A stretch of 34,209 bases of DNA from positions 1 through 34,209 of the forward strand of contig JAHDWK010000048.1 of assembly GCA_023382655.1 (NCBI GenBank), in the 5' to 3' direction. Position numbers and translations under genes: made by a program. Source of the DNA: Anaerolineae bacterium. Its GTDB lineage: Bacteria > Chloroflexota > Anaerolineae > Promineifilales > Promineifilaceae. The notes under the pieces were generated by a model. It was not told where the DNA came from, did not search any database, and worked only from the letters and a program-made list of their open reading frames with translations. Positions 22,576-29,487 of the stretch are shown here, piece by piece. Numbering within the stretch: position 1 is the first letter of the stretch; each line of letters opens with the position of its first letter.

Positions 22576-23818
22576 ACGGTTATCCGTCATCCGTAAGCCG
22601 TCACCTGTAATCCGTAGTCGGCCCTTCCACCGCTTGCTGCTCACTACCAACTGCTTGCTGCTTACTATCTTCTTAACCGCCTGCGGCCAAACGGCCGTGC
22701 CGGCGCTGCCGACCTTGATTCCGGTATTGTTTGCGCCTGGAGAGGAAACTACGTCTACGGCCGTACCCCAAATCCCCATCAGCCAGCGTGTTGCCGATGT
22801 CCGGGTCACGGTCGTGCCCCGCATCATTCCCACCCCTGAAGGGGACGGCGTGCGCCCCCGTGACGCCGAACAAAAATACCTGCCGGACGCCGGCCCGGCG
22901 GTACCGGTTGGTTGGCGGCCACCACCGTATGAAGTGCCGCTCGCCTATCACCCCGACGACCATTACTGGCTCATTCGCCCCATTCCCTCTGGCAAACGCA
23001 ACTTTGATCTGGAATGGTATCCCTTTGGCAATGACGTGCTGGCGTCTGGCCTGCTGCCCTATCGGGTGCATCATGGCATGGATTTCCCCAACGAAACCGG
23101 CACGCCGGTGTTGGCCGCGGGCAGCGGCACGGTCATTCATGCCGGGCCGCTGCCCAGCCCGCGTGATGGCGTCAACTATTATGGTAATACCGTTGTCATC
23201 CACCACGATTGGCAGTGGCAGGGGCAGGATGTGTATACCCTGTATGCGCACACGCTGGAACTGTTTGTGCAGGTGGGTGAACAGGTCAACCAGGGGCAGC
23301 TCATTGCCGGGGTAGGCAGTTCCGGCGAAGTAACGGGGCCACATTTACATTTTGAGGTGCGGTTGGGGCAAAACAATTACAATGCCGCCGTCAACCCCTC
23401 GTTGTGGCTGGCTCCTTACGAAGGCTGGGGCACCATTGCCGGGCGCTTTGTAGACCGGCGGGGGCGGTGGGTGACGAGCGCGTGGATGGAGTTACGGCCG
23501 TTGCCCCTGCTCGATGACAGCCAGATACGCAACCAGCGCACCTATTACTACAGCGGTGTCGCCTCCGACCCCGTCTGGCAGGAGAACTTCGTCTTTGGCG
23601 ATGTGCCTGCCGGTGAGTATGAATTGATCATTGATCTGCATAACGGTATTCACCGTTACCGCCGCGAAGTCACCGTTTATCCGGGGCAGACCAGTTTTAT
23701 CCTCATCTCCGACAACTTCGACTTCTTCCCCACCGCCACCCCCATCCCTACGTCCCTGCCCACACCCTCTCCTTTGCCCATCTTCATCCCCCCGGAAAAC
23801 CCCACACCAGAAGGATAA
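22562..23818 (+). CDS. M23-family metallopeptidase lipoprotein
   Basis: The 418-residue protein is a predicted LytM-type peptidoglycan endopeptidase. The lipobox FLTAC gives a lipidated C41. The catalytic domain spans ~165-285 with HHGMD (H170/H171 and D174), YAH (H230) and GPHLHFEV (H261 and H263), a complete metal and catalytic set. A beta-rich tail and a Pro-rich C-terminus (PTSLPTPSPLPIFIPP) follow. The start is GTG at 22562, overlapping the TolB gene. The resulting 24-residue basic n-region (MGIRKRLSVIRKPSPVIRSR) is encoded by ATCCGTAA-type repeat DNA, and the hydrophobic core by CTTGCTGCTCACTAC-like repeats, so the signal peptide appears repeat-derived. A later start is possible but would lack the basic region. 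Confidence 0.87.
   Translation: MGIRKRLSVIRKPSPVIRSRPFHRLLLTTNCLLLTIFLTACGQTAVPALPTLIPVLFAPGEETTSTAVPQIPISQRVADVRVTVVPRIIPTPEGDGVRPRDAEQKYLPDAGPAVPVGWRPPPYEVPLAYHPDDHYWLIRPIPSGKRNFDLEWYPFGNDVLASGLLPYRVHHGMDFPNETGTPVLAAGSGTVIHAGPLPSPRDGVNYYGNTVVIHHDWQWQGQDVYTLYAHTLELFVQVGEQVNQGQLIAGVGSSGEVTGPHLHFEVRLGQNNYNAAVNPSLWLAPYEGWGTIAGRFVDRRGRWVTSAWMELRPLPLLDDSQIRNQRTYYYSGVASDPVWQENFVFGDVPAGEYELIIDLHNGIHRYRREVTVYPGQTSFILISDNFDFFPTATPIPTSLPTPSPLPIFIPPENPTPEG
22566..22620. repeat. ATCCGTAA-type repeat inside coding overlap, copy 2
   Basis: AATCCGTAAACGGTTATCCGTCATCCGTAAGCC continues to AATCCGTAGTCGG. The same word family occurs at 14837-14906 and 28601-28665, where it is purely intergenic. Here it covers the last codons of the TolB gene and the first ~18 codons of the M23 gene. 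Confidence 0.65.
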
Positions 23819-23823
23819 GCAAG

Positions 23824-24384
23824 ATGATGGACAACACACCAGCACAACGGCGCGAGCAAATAGTGGCCTGGCTGCGTGAAGACCAGTTGCTGCGCATTGA
23901 TGAACTGGTGCAGCGGCTTGGGGTGTCTACCATGACCGTCCACCGCGATTTAACCGCCTTGTCTGAAGCGGGGTTGGTGGAAAAAGTGCATGGTGGCGTC
24001 CGTTTGCCGGATCCCAATCTTGTGACCACCGAAACCTGCGCTTTGTGCCAGATGCCTGTGAAAAGACGCTTGCATTTTGTGCTGACTACCCATGATAACG
24101 CCGTCATCCGCGCCTGCTGCCCGCATTGTGGTTTGCTGCTGCTGCACACCAGAACGGATGTGGCCACGGCGCTGTTACGGGATTTTATCTACGGCCGCAT
24201 CCTCAACGTGCATCAAGCCTATTTTGTGGTGGAAAGTCGCATCGCCGTGTGCTGCCAACCCAGCGTGCTGGCCTTCGCCAGCCAGGCAGACGCCGCCGAT
24301 TTCCAGCAAGGTTTTGGTGGAGAGGTCATGCAGTTAACCCAGGCGCACCATTTCCTCTCCCATTCACACCATATCCCCTCCTGA
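23824..24384 (+). CDS. DeoR-type HTH protein fused to a NosL-like cysteine-rich domain
   Basis: The 186-residue protein joins a DeoR-type winged HTH (~5-60: RREQIVAWLREDQLLRIDEL, LGVSTMTVHRDLTALSEAGL, VEKVHGGVRLP) to a metal-site-like region. CALCQM (C72, C75, M77) resembles the CxxCGM motif of the copper protein NosL, and C98-C99-x2-C102 (CCPHCG) and C143-C144 supply further thiols. IYGRILNVHQAYFVVES and LAFASQADAADFQQGFGGEV match the C-terminal fold of NosL. The tail is His-rich (HHFLSHSHH). It follows the M23 gene by 5 bp and precedes SCO1 and PCu(A)C copper chaperones. I infer a copper- or redox-responsive regulator of that pair. The sugar-binding domain normal for DeoR proteins is absent. 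Confidence 0.72.
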   Translation: MMDNTPAQRREQIVAWLREDQLLRIDELVQRLGVSTMTVHRDLTALSEAGLVEKVHGGVRLPDPNLVTTETCALCQMPVKRRLHFVLTTHDNAVIRACCPHCGLLLLHTRTDVATALLRDFIYGRILNVHQAYFVVESRIAVCCQPSVLAFASQADAADFQQGFGGEVMQLTQAHHFLSHSHHIPS

Positions 24385-24386
24385 CC

Positions 24387-24462
24387 TTGTGCCGATCAAC
24401 CGAAATGGTATAATTTGCGATAATTCACAAAATATAACAGAAGTTCGTTGTTTTGTGAGAGG
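24387..24462 (+). promoter_or_regulatory. SCO1 promoter with inverted repeat over the leader
   Basis: An extended -10, TGGTATAAT (24406-24414), lies 16 bp after TTGTGC (24387-24392). The leader contains TCACAAAA (24425-24432) and its exact inverse TTTTGTGA (24451-24458), whose right arm touches the ribosome binding site AGAGG (24458-24462). This could be an operator for the adjacent HTH protein or a stem that hides the ribosome binding site. Confidence 0.6.
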
Positions 24463-24469
24463 CAAAAAT

Positions 24470-25048
24470 ATGAACTGGACAAAATGGAGCGTACTCATCC
24501 TGCTGTGTTGGCTGGTTGGCTGCCAATCTACCCACGAATTTGCCGGGACGTTGCTACCTGAGCCACAGCCAGCGCCAGACATCGTGTTGGCATCGGTAGA
24601 CGGACCGATGGGCCTGCACGATTTTGCCGGACAGTACACGTTTGTCTACTTTGGCTACCGGTTTTGCCCCGATGTCTGCCCGGTCACGATGGGCAAACTG
24701 AAGCAAGTCAAAGCCGATTTGGGGGATCGGGGTGACGAGATGGCGGTGGTGATGATCACCGTTGATCCGGAGCGGGATACACCCGAAGCATTGGCCGAGT
24801 ATATGGGCTATTTTGATGACTCTTTTGTCGGATTGTCCGGTGATCAGGAAGCGATTGACGCCATCGGTAAACCGTTTGGCCTGTATTACCACCAGCATGA
24901 AGGGTCGGCGGCGTCTGGCTACCTGATTGACCACACGGCGCGCTTCTTTTTGCTGGATAGAGAGGGTAATGTCATCCTTTCGTATGCCCACGAGACGCCC
25001 CTGGACGACCTGTTGCATGACGTCAAATACCTGATTGAAACCCAATAA
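24470..25048 (+). CDS. SCO1/SenC/PrrC-family copper chaperone lipoprotein
   Basis: The 192-residue protein is a thioredoxin-fold SCO protein that delivers copper to, or reduces, the CuA centre of cytochrome c oxidase on the outer face of the membrane. The lipobox is LVGC with lipidated C18. The copper ligands C66 and C70 lie in YRFCPDVCPVTM, and the third ligand, H155, in GYLIDHTARFFLLD. ITVDPERDTPEALAEYM is the family's characteristic segment. AGAGG is 7 nt before the ATG at 24470. A GTG at 24389 would place the signal peptide inside the protein and is rejected. It stands between the HTH-NosL-like gene and PCu(A)C. Confidence 0.93.
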   Translation: MNWTKWSVLILLCWLVGCQSTHEFAGTLLPEPQPAPDIVLASVDGPMGLHDFAGQYTFVYFGYRFCPDVCPVTMGKLKQVKADLGDRGDEMAVVMITVDPERDTPEALAEYMGYFDDSFVGLSGDQEAIDAIGKPFGLYYHQHEGSAASGYLIDHTARFFLLDREGNVILSYAHETPLDDLLHDVKYLIETQ

Positions 25049-25064
25049 GGAGAGGTAACCGTTC

Positions 25065-25127
25065 AGACCTGACAGGTTTTTTACCAGTTCAAATTGAAAC
25101 TTTGCAGGCCAAAAACCTGTCAGGTCT
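25065..25127. repeat. AGACCTGACAGGT hairpin element, copy 4 (long loop)
   Basis: AGACCTGACAGGTTTTT (25065-25081) and its exact inverse (25111-25127) form a perfect 17-bp stem around a 29-nt loop that contains a near-palindromic TTCAAATTGAA. It separates SCO1 from PCu(A)C and may uncouple their expression. Confidence 0.8.
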
Positions 25128-25164
25128 CTAGAAGGACTGAATGTTTACAAGGAGAGATTAAAGG

Positions 25165-25635
25165 ATGAAACGTTTTTTGCTTTTTGTGATGGTGTTGGTG
25201 GGGTTGTTAACCCTGGCTGCTTGTGGCGGATCAGAATCTACTGCGGCGCTGATTACGGTGGAAAATGTGCGCGCTAATCTGACCTTGCCGACGGATACCG
25301 GCTCGTTCTGGATGGTCATTACGAACAATTCGGATACAGACGATGCTCTGTTAGGGGCTACAGTAGATGGCTGCGGCGTCATTGAACTGCATGACATGAT
25401 GATGGAGAACGATGTGATGGTGATGCGGCCGGTGGCTGGCGGGCAAATTCCCATTCCGGCAGGGCAAACAGTGGAGCTAAAACCGGGCGGGCTGCATGTG
25501 ATGTGCCTGCAAAAAGCAGCGCCATTGGAATTGGGAACGAAGGTGACGATTGAACTGGAGTTTGCCAACGCGGGGACAATAACGGTGGAGGGCGAAGTGG
25601 TGGAACCGGTGATGGGGGGCATGAATAACGACTAA
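25165..25635 (+). CDS. PCu(A)C-family periplasmic copper chaperone (DUF461) lipoprotein
   Basis: The 156-residue lipoprotein (lipobox LAAC, C20) has the Cu(I) ligand set of the PCu(A)C family: H76 in ELHDMMMENDVMVM, M87 ten residues later, and H111-x-M113 in GGLHVMCL, giving H-X10-M-X23-H-X-M, close to the canonical H-X10-M-X21-H-X-M. The beta-sandwich begins ITVENVRANLTLPTDTGSFW. The family hands Cu(I) to the CuA site of cytochrome oxidase together with SCO proteins, which agrees with the SCO1 gene upstream. AAGGAGAG lies 8 nt before the ATG. Two extra cysteines (C70 and C114) flank the site and might also bind metal. Confidence 0.93.
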   Translation: MKRFLLFVMVLVGLLTLAACGGSESTAALITVENVRANLTLPTDTGSFWMVITNNSDTDDALLGATVDGCGVIELHDMMMENDVMVMRPVAGGQIPIPAGQTVELKPGGLHVMCLQKAAPLELGTKVTIELEFANAGTITVEGEVVEPVMGGMNND

Positions 25636-25655
25636 AGCCGCTACTACAAACGGGA

Positions 25656-26417
25656 TCACGGCCGTTCCCCAAACAGCGCCCGTCCCACCCGCACATGAGT
25701 AGCCCCCTCCTCAATGGCGGTCTCAAAGTCGTCGGTCATGCCCATAGAGAGTTGCAGGGGGGTGGGCAGCGCCCGGTCGGTTTGCAGGTGGGCGGCTAAC
25801 TGGCGTGTGCGCCGGAAAACGGCGCGAATTTCCTCTGGCGGCGCGTCCCAGGGGGCCATGGTCATCAGCCCGGCCAATGACAGGCCGGGTAGGGTGCTGA
25901 GTTCGGCGGCGGCGGCACACAACACGGCCGTCTGCTCGTCATCCTCCTCCCACCGGGTACAGTCAAAACCGGACTTGGTGCTTTCCCCGCTCACGTTCAC
26001 TTCCAGAAAGATGGGCAGGGTGAATTGGGGGTTGGCGGCACGGCCGTTGGCCGCCAGATCACGCGCCAGCCGGTGGGCAATTTTCAGCCGGTCTAAAGCA
26101 TGGAACACGTCTGCATGAGCCGCTGCCAGGCCCGTCTTGCGGCTTTGTAAAGTGCCAATGAGATGCCAGGTGACGGATTTGGCACTGTCTGTGCCCAGAT
26201 GGGATTCCAGGTACGGCCGTTTCTCAGCCAATTCCTCCACCCGATTCTCACCAAAATGGCGCAACCCGACCGCATAAGCCGCCAGCACCCTCTCCGGCGG
26301 CCACGTCTTAGTTACCGCCACCAGCGTAATTTCCGCCGGGTTGCGGCCCACGCGGGCGGCGGCGGCTTCAATGCGCTGGTGTACGGCCGTGACTCTTTCT
26401 ACAATTCTTTCCATCAT
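25656..26417 (-). CDS. YggS/PLPBP-type pyridoxal phosphate homeostasis protein
   Basis: The 253-residue protein is a single-domain PLP-binding TIM barrel related to alanine racemase. The PLP lysine lies in TLVAVTKTWPPERVL (K37). HFGENRVEELAEK, WHLIGTLQSRK, FLEVNVSGESTKSGF, GLMTMAPWD and LSMGMTDDFETAIEEGATHVRVGRALFG are the standard blocks. It controls cellular vitamin B6 and amino-acid pools without known catalysis. Two adjacent ATGs (26417 and 26414) are possible starts. The ribosome binding region is part of the perfect 12-bp palindrome CCACTTAAGTGG (26419-26430), a possible operator. Its TGA stop overlaps an ACGGCCGT octamer at 25658. Confidence 0.93.
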   Translation of the reverse strand: MMERIVERVTAVHQRIEAAAARVGRNPAEITLVAVTKTWPPERVLAAYAVGLRHFGENRVEELAEKRPYLESHLGTDSAKSVTWHLIGTLQSRKTGLAAAHADVFHALDRLKIAHRLARDLAANGRAANPQFTLPIFLEVNVSGESTKSGFDCTRWEEDDEQTAVLCAAAAELSTLPGLSLAGLMTMAPWDAPPEEIRAVFRRTRQLAAHLQTDRALPTPLQLSMGMTDDFETAIEEGATHVRVGRALFGERP

Positions 26418-26587
26418 TCCACTTAAGTGGCAGATTGCCGTGGAGCGCAGCAAGAGGGTAAACCATCCTCACCAACACCATGTACAATCTCTCTATGTAT
26501 CGCTGGAACCTTGGAGAGATACTCAATCAACGAATGAAAGGCTTGATCATCCATTGTTTCTTTTCACATAACAATTTCTTTAGACGA

Positions 26588-26612
26588 GAGAGTCACTTCA
26601 AAAGTGACTCTC
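26588..26612 (-). terminator. Hairpin just downstream of the sorbosone-dehydrogenase-like gene
   Basis: GAGAGTCACTT (26588-26598) pairs perfectly with AAGTGACTCTC (26602-26612) around a 3-nt loop, 2 nt beyond the stop codon at 26615. The U-tract expected on the minus strand is weak, so it may be a terminator or a 3'-end stabilising stem. Confidence 0.6.
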
Positions 26613-26614
26613 AT

Positions 26615-28063
26615 TTAGCCCGTATAACTGATCTTGAAAATGATCCCCGTCGCCCAATCGGCCACGTAGAGGCTGCCATCAGGGCCGGTGACGACATCAA
26701 TTGGGGCGGCCAACCCGGTGGCAAAGTTGACGGGCGCAGAACCACCGGCCCGGATATGCATAATTTTTTGCGCGCCGACAAACGAACTCCACAGGGCCAC
26801 AAACATGCTATTGTAATAGCCGGGGAACTGGTCGGCCAGATACACTTCAATGCCGGTGGGGGAGGAACTGGGTGCAAATGTGACCAGCGGGGGAATGACC
26901 GTCACCCCTTCCGGCGGACTGAAGCAGACATCACAATCATAGTACGGGTAGCCGTGCAGGCCGCCGGGTACGACCCGGTGCAGCCGTTCCGGGGGGTCAT
27001 AGTCGGGCGTATTGTCGGTGGCCCACAGTTGGCCGTTGGCGTCCCAGGCGATGTCATACGGGTTGCGGAAGCCGCGCGCATAGACGCTGACAGCACCGGT
27101 ATCCGGGTTGAAGCGCAAGATGCTGGCTTCCAGCGGGTGCAGTTCGTCTTGCCGCCCGCTGCCATCCAAAATCTCGCCATGGTCGGCGCGCGCACCCACG
27201 CCCACATAACCGTATCCATCTGGCCCAAAGGCGATGCCGTTGGCGGAATGGAAGAAGGTGTAGCAGCAGGGTAGCCCGCCAATCAGTTGTCCCCGGTTGA
27301 CAATGGAGACCTGCGCTTCACCGCCGACGTTCTCATTAACGACCCGATCTGAGACATAGAGCGTGTTGGTGCCGGGGCGGAAAGCGAGGCCGGTGGGGGT
27401 ATTGAAGCCGGTGGCATAAGTATTGACGTTGCCATTGCCATCCATGGTCAGGATGTTGCCGGCCTGCATGGCGATGTAGAGCAATCCATCCGGACCAAAG
27501 GTGATGCTGGTCGGGTTGCCAATCACCCGCCCGACATAGGTGACAGCAAAGCCGGGGGGGACATTGATACGATTTTCCCAGCCTACCCGGTCATCATAAG
27601 CGGGATAGTTGTTATCGGTGGGTACAGGTACGTCCCCGGCGGGGGGTGGGGCAGCAGCGGTGGAGGAGGCGGTGGCATTGGGGTCGGTCGTGGGCGGCAC
27701 GGCCGTTGTGCCTGTTGGTGCTGTTGTCACTGTTGGCGCTGTGGTTGCCTGCCCGGTAGCGGTTAATTCTGGTAGGGGGGTGGCTGTTTCCTTTTCCACA
27801 TCGGCACTGCTGCTGCCGGTGGTGGGGATAGCGGTGGCAGTGGCCGGTTCGGGAACAGGGGTGTTGGTGGCGGGTACGGCCGTAGCTGTAACCGCCAAGG
27901 TGGTGTTCGTCGCTGTGGCTATGTTCGTCGCTGCGGCTGTATTGGTGGCTGCGGGTATAACGGCGGCAGCCGTAGGGGCGACTGGCGTAGCGGTGGGTGT
28001 CTGTGTGCCACAGGCTGCCAGCAGCAGAATAAACAGGGAAAAAAGAGGTCTGTTCCACTTCAT
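26615..28063 (-). CDS. Glucose/sorbosone dehydrogenase-like beta-propeller lipoprotein
   Basis: The 482-residue lipoprotein (FILLLAAC lipobox) has an unusually long Ala/Thr/Pro linker (~20-150), typical of cell-surface tethers in this group. The propeller domain (~160-480) includes PPGFAVTYVGRVIGNPTSIT, FGPDGLLYIAMQAGNI, HSANGIAFGPDGYGYVGVGA, YARGFRNPYDIAWDANGQLW and APIDVVTGPDGSLYVADW, the pattern of PQQ-dependent glucose/sorbosone dehydrogenase-like proteins. The GFRNPYDIA block is the most telling. Whether PQQ is bound or the enzyme is active is not shown. AGGAGC precedes the ATG at 28063. A long palindrome separates it from dtd. Confidence 0.85.
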   Translation of the reverse strand: MKWNRPLFSLFILLLAACGTQTPTATPVAPTAAAVIPAATNTAAATNIATATNTTLAVTATAVPATNTPVPEPATATAIPTTGSSSADVEKETATPLPELTATGQATTAPTVTTAPTGTTAVPPTTDPNATASSTAAAPPPAGDVPVPTDNNYPAYDDRVGWENRINVPPGFAVTYVGRVIGNPTSITFGPDGLLYIAMQAGNILTMDGNGNVNTYATGFNTPTGLAFRPGTNTLYVSDRVVNENVGGEAQVSIVNRGQLIGGLPCCYTFFHSANGIAFGPDGYGYVGVGARADHGEILDGSGRQDELHPLEASILRFNPDTGAVSVYARGFRNPYDIAWDANGQLWATDNTPDYDPPERLHRVVPGGLHGYPYYDCDVCFSPPEGVTVIPPLVTFAPSSSPTGIEVYLADQFPGYYNSMFVALWSSFVGAQKIMHIRAGGSAPVNFATGLAAPIDVVTGPDGSLYVADWATGIIFKISYTG

Positions 28064-28080
28064 TGATCGGTTGCTCCTGT

Positions 28081-28126
28081 AAGTAAGTTTGTCGTAGCCG
28101 ATGCATCAGCTACGACAAACTTACTT
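28081..28126. repeat. Long perfect palindrome between dtd and the propeller gene
   Basis: The arms 28081-28098 and 28109-28126 are exact inverses (18 bp, AAGTAAGTTTGTCGTAGC), and the 10-nt loop contains GATGCATC, itself a palindrome. No U-tract of the usual kind follows on either strand. It resembles the other foldback elements of the window more than a terminator. Confidence 0.75.
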
Positions 28127-28147
28127 TACCAGAAGGTGTGATAAATT

Positions 28148-28594
28148 TCACATATGGTCACGTTCCACTAACAGAGTGACCGGGCCGTCGTTGTGGATTT
28201 CCACATCCATGTGCGCGCCAAAAACGCCGGTAGCGACCGTAAAACCGGCGGCGCGCAAGTGTTGGCAAAAATAGTCTACCAGGGGTTCAGCCAGTTCGGG
28301 GCGGGCAGCGGCAGTGAAGGACGGCCGTCGCCCCTTTTGGGCGTTGCCATACAGCGTGAACTGGGATACCACCAGGAAACTGCCGCCCACATCGGCCAAT
28401 GCCCGGTTCATTTTGCCCGCGTCGTCTTCAAAGAGTCGTAATCCGGCCACTTTGGCGGCCAGCCATTCCGCTTCGGCGGGGGTATCCGTGTGGGTGACGC
28501 CCAGGAGGATGACAAAACCGCGCTCAATCTGGCCGGTGACACGGCCGTCTACGGTGACGCGGGCGGAAGACACTCGTTGGAGTAAGGCGCGCAT
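28148..28594 (-). CDS. dtd: D-aminoacyl-tRNA deacylase
   Basis: Dtd removes D-amino acids from mischarged tRNAs. The 148 residues match the family length of about 145-150. The signature blocks MRALLQRVSSARVTVDG, VSQFTLYGNAQKGRRPSF (active-site SQFTL) and EIHNDGPVTLLVE (the GPVT/GPxT motif) are all intact. The ATG at 28594 has no recognisable ribosome binding site, and directly upstream lies an ATCCGTAA-type hairpin. Translation may depend on readthrough from the PP2C gene 66 bp upstream or on a short leader. Confidence 0.95.
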   Translation of the reverse strand: MRALLQRVSSARVTVDGRVTGQIERGFVILLGVTHTDTPAEAEWLAAKVAGLRLFEDDAGKMNRALADVGGSFLVVSQFTLYGNAQKGRRPSFTAAARPELAEPLVDYFCQHLRAAGFTVATGVFGAHMDVEIHNDGPVTLLVERDHM

Positions 28595-28600
28595 AGGGGA

Positions 28601-28665
28601 ACGTGAACCGTGAACCGTAATCCGTAATCCGATTACGGTTCACGGATTACGGATTACGGGCTACG
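28601..28665. repeat. ATCCGTAA-type repeat with 15-bp hairpin, copy 3
   Basis: CCGTGAACCGTAATC (28608-28622) and GATTACGGTTCACGG (28631-28645) are exact inverses with an 8-nt loop, followed by CGGATTACGGATTACGGGCTACGG. It fills the gap between the PP2C and dtd genes and overlaps the last codons of the former. Confidence 0.75.
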
Positions 28666-29416
28666 GGGTCACCTGCACGATGACCAATGAAATATCATCC
28701 GAATGGTCTTGGGCGGCGGCGAGGATGGCAGGCACGGCCGTTTCCGGTGTGCTGCTCTGCAAATGAGCCACAATTTGATCGACAGACAGGGTATCCCAAA
28801 CGCCATCACAACACAGCACCAGCATATCGTCCGGCTGCAACCAGCGCAGAAAAATATCTACTTCTGGCGTTTCGTGGGAGCCGAGGGCGTGCATGATGAC
28901 ATTGCGGTAAGGGTGGGTAGCTGCCTCTTCCGGTGCAAGATGTCCCTGCCGTACCAGCCAATCCACGACCGAATGGTCTACTGTGACCTGCTCAAGCTGC
29001 TGCCCACGATAGAGATAAGTACGGCTGTCGCCGATGTTGGCGATGATGGCCAATGTGCCATACACCAGGGCGCAGGTGAGGGTGCTGGCCATGCGCGCGT
29101 TTTGTTCTTTGGCCTGGGCATAGATTTTTTCGTTGGCGACAACAATAGCCTGGTAGAGATGGGATTGCAGATATTGGGCTGCCTGGGCGGGTGTTGTTGG
29201 TATATGTTCCCAGAGGGATTCGATGGCGTCATTGATGGTGTTAACGGCCGTCTGGCTGGCGATACGGCCGTCTTTATGCCCGCCCACACCATCGGCCACC
29301 ATAAACAGGCCACACGTGATGGCGCCTACGTTGGTGACGCTGGCATGAACAGAATCCTGGTTTTCTGATTGGCCGGGCAATTTTGCTTCGGTTTGGGCAG
29401 CGACGACGAGAGACAT
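28661..29416 (-). CDS. PP2C-type serine/threonine protein phosphatase
   Basis: The 251-residue protein is a bacterial PPM/PP2C phosphatase. The metal-binding and catalytic motifs are SENQDSVHAS, FMVADGVGGHKDGRIAS, STLTCALVYG, NIGDSRTYLYRG, VDHSVVDWLV, MLVLCCDGVWDTLS and DDISLVIVQV, so it should be active. It would act in the cytoplasm against a Ser/Thr kinase, none of which is in the window. The ATG at 29416 is preferred, with AAAGG 8 nt upstream. A GTG at 29425 is possible. The short NQDS spacing is that of environmental PrpC/Stp-like enzymes. Confidence 0.92.
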   Translation of the reverse strand: MSLVVAAQTEAKLPGQSENQDSVHASVTNVGAITCGLFMVADGVGGHKDGRIASQTAVNTINDAIESLWEHIPTTPAQAAQYLQSHLYQAIVVANEKIYAQAKEQNARMASTLTCALVYGTLAIIANIGDSRTYLYRGQQLEQVTVDHSVVDWLVRQGHLAPEEAATHPYRNVIMHALGSHETPEVDIFLRWLQPDDMLVLCCDGVWDTLSVDQIVAHLQSSTPETAVPAILAAAQDHSDDISLVIVQVTP

Positions 29417-29446
29417 GGCGACCACCTTTTATGCTGTAACCGGACG

Positions 29447-29478
29447 GACCCTAAGGGTTTTCCAAAACCCTTAGGGTC
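29447..29478. repeat. GACCCTAAGGGTTTT perfect hairpin
   Basis: GACCCTAAGGGTTTT (29447-29461) and its exact inverse (29464-29478) are separated by only CC, a 15-bp stem with a 2-nt loop. It lies between the NBR1/SdrD-like gene and the PP2C gene. It is a third class of foldback beside the AGACCTGACAGGT and cloverleaf types. Confidence 0.8.
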
Positions 29479-29487
29479 TCCTTTCTT

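Noticed and set aside
26480..27274. 264-codon plus-strand frame opposite the sorbosone-dehydrogenase-like gene
   Set aside because: Mostly antisense to a well-supported lipoprotein gene. No domain recognised.
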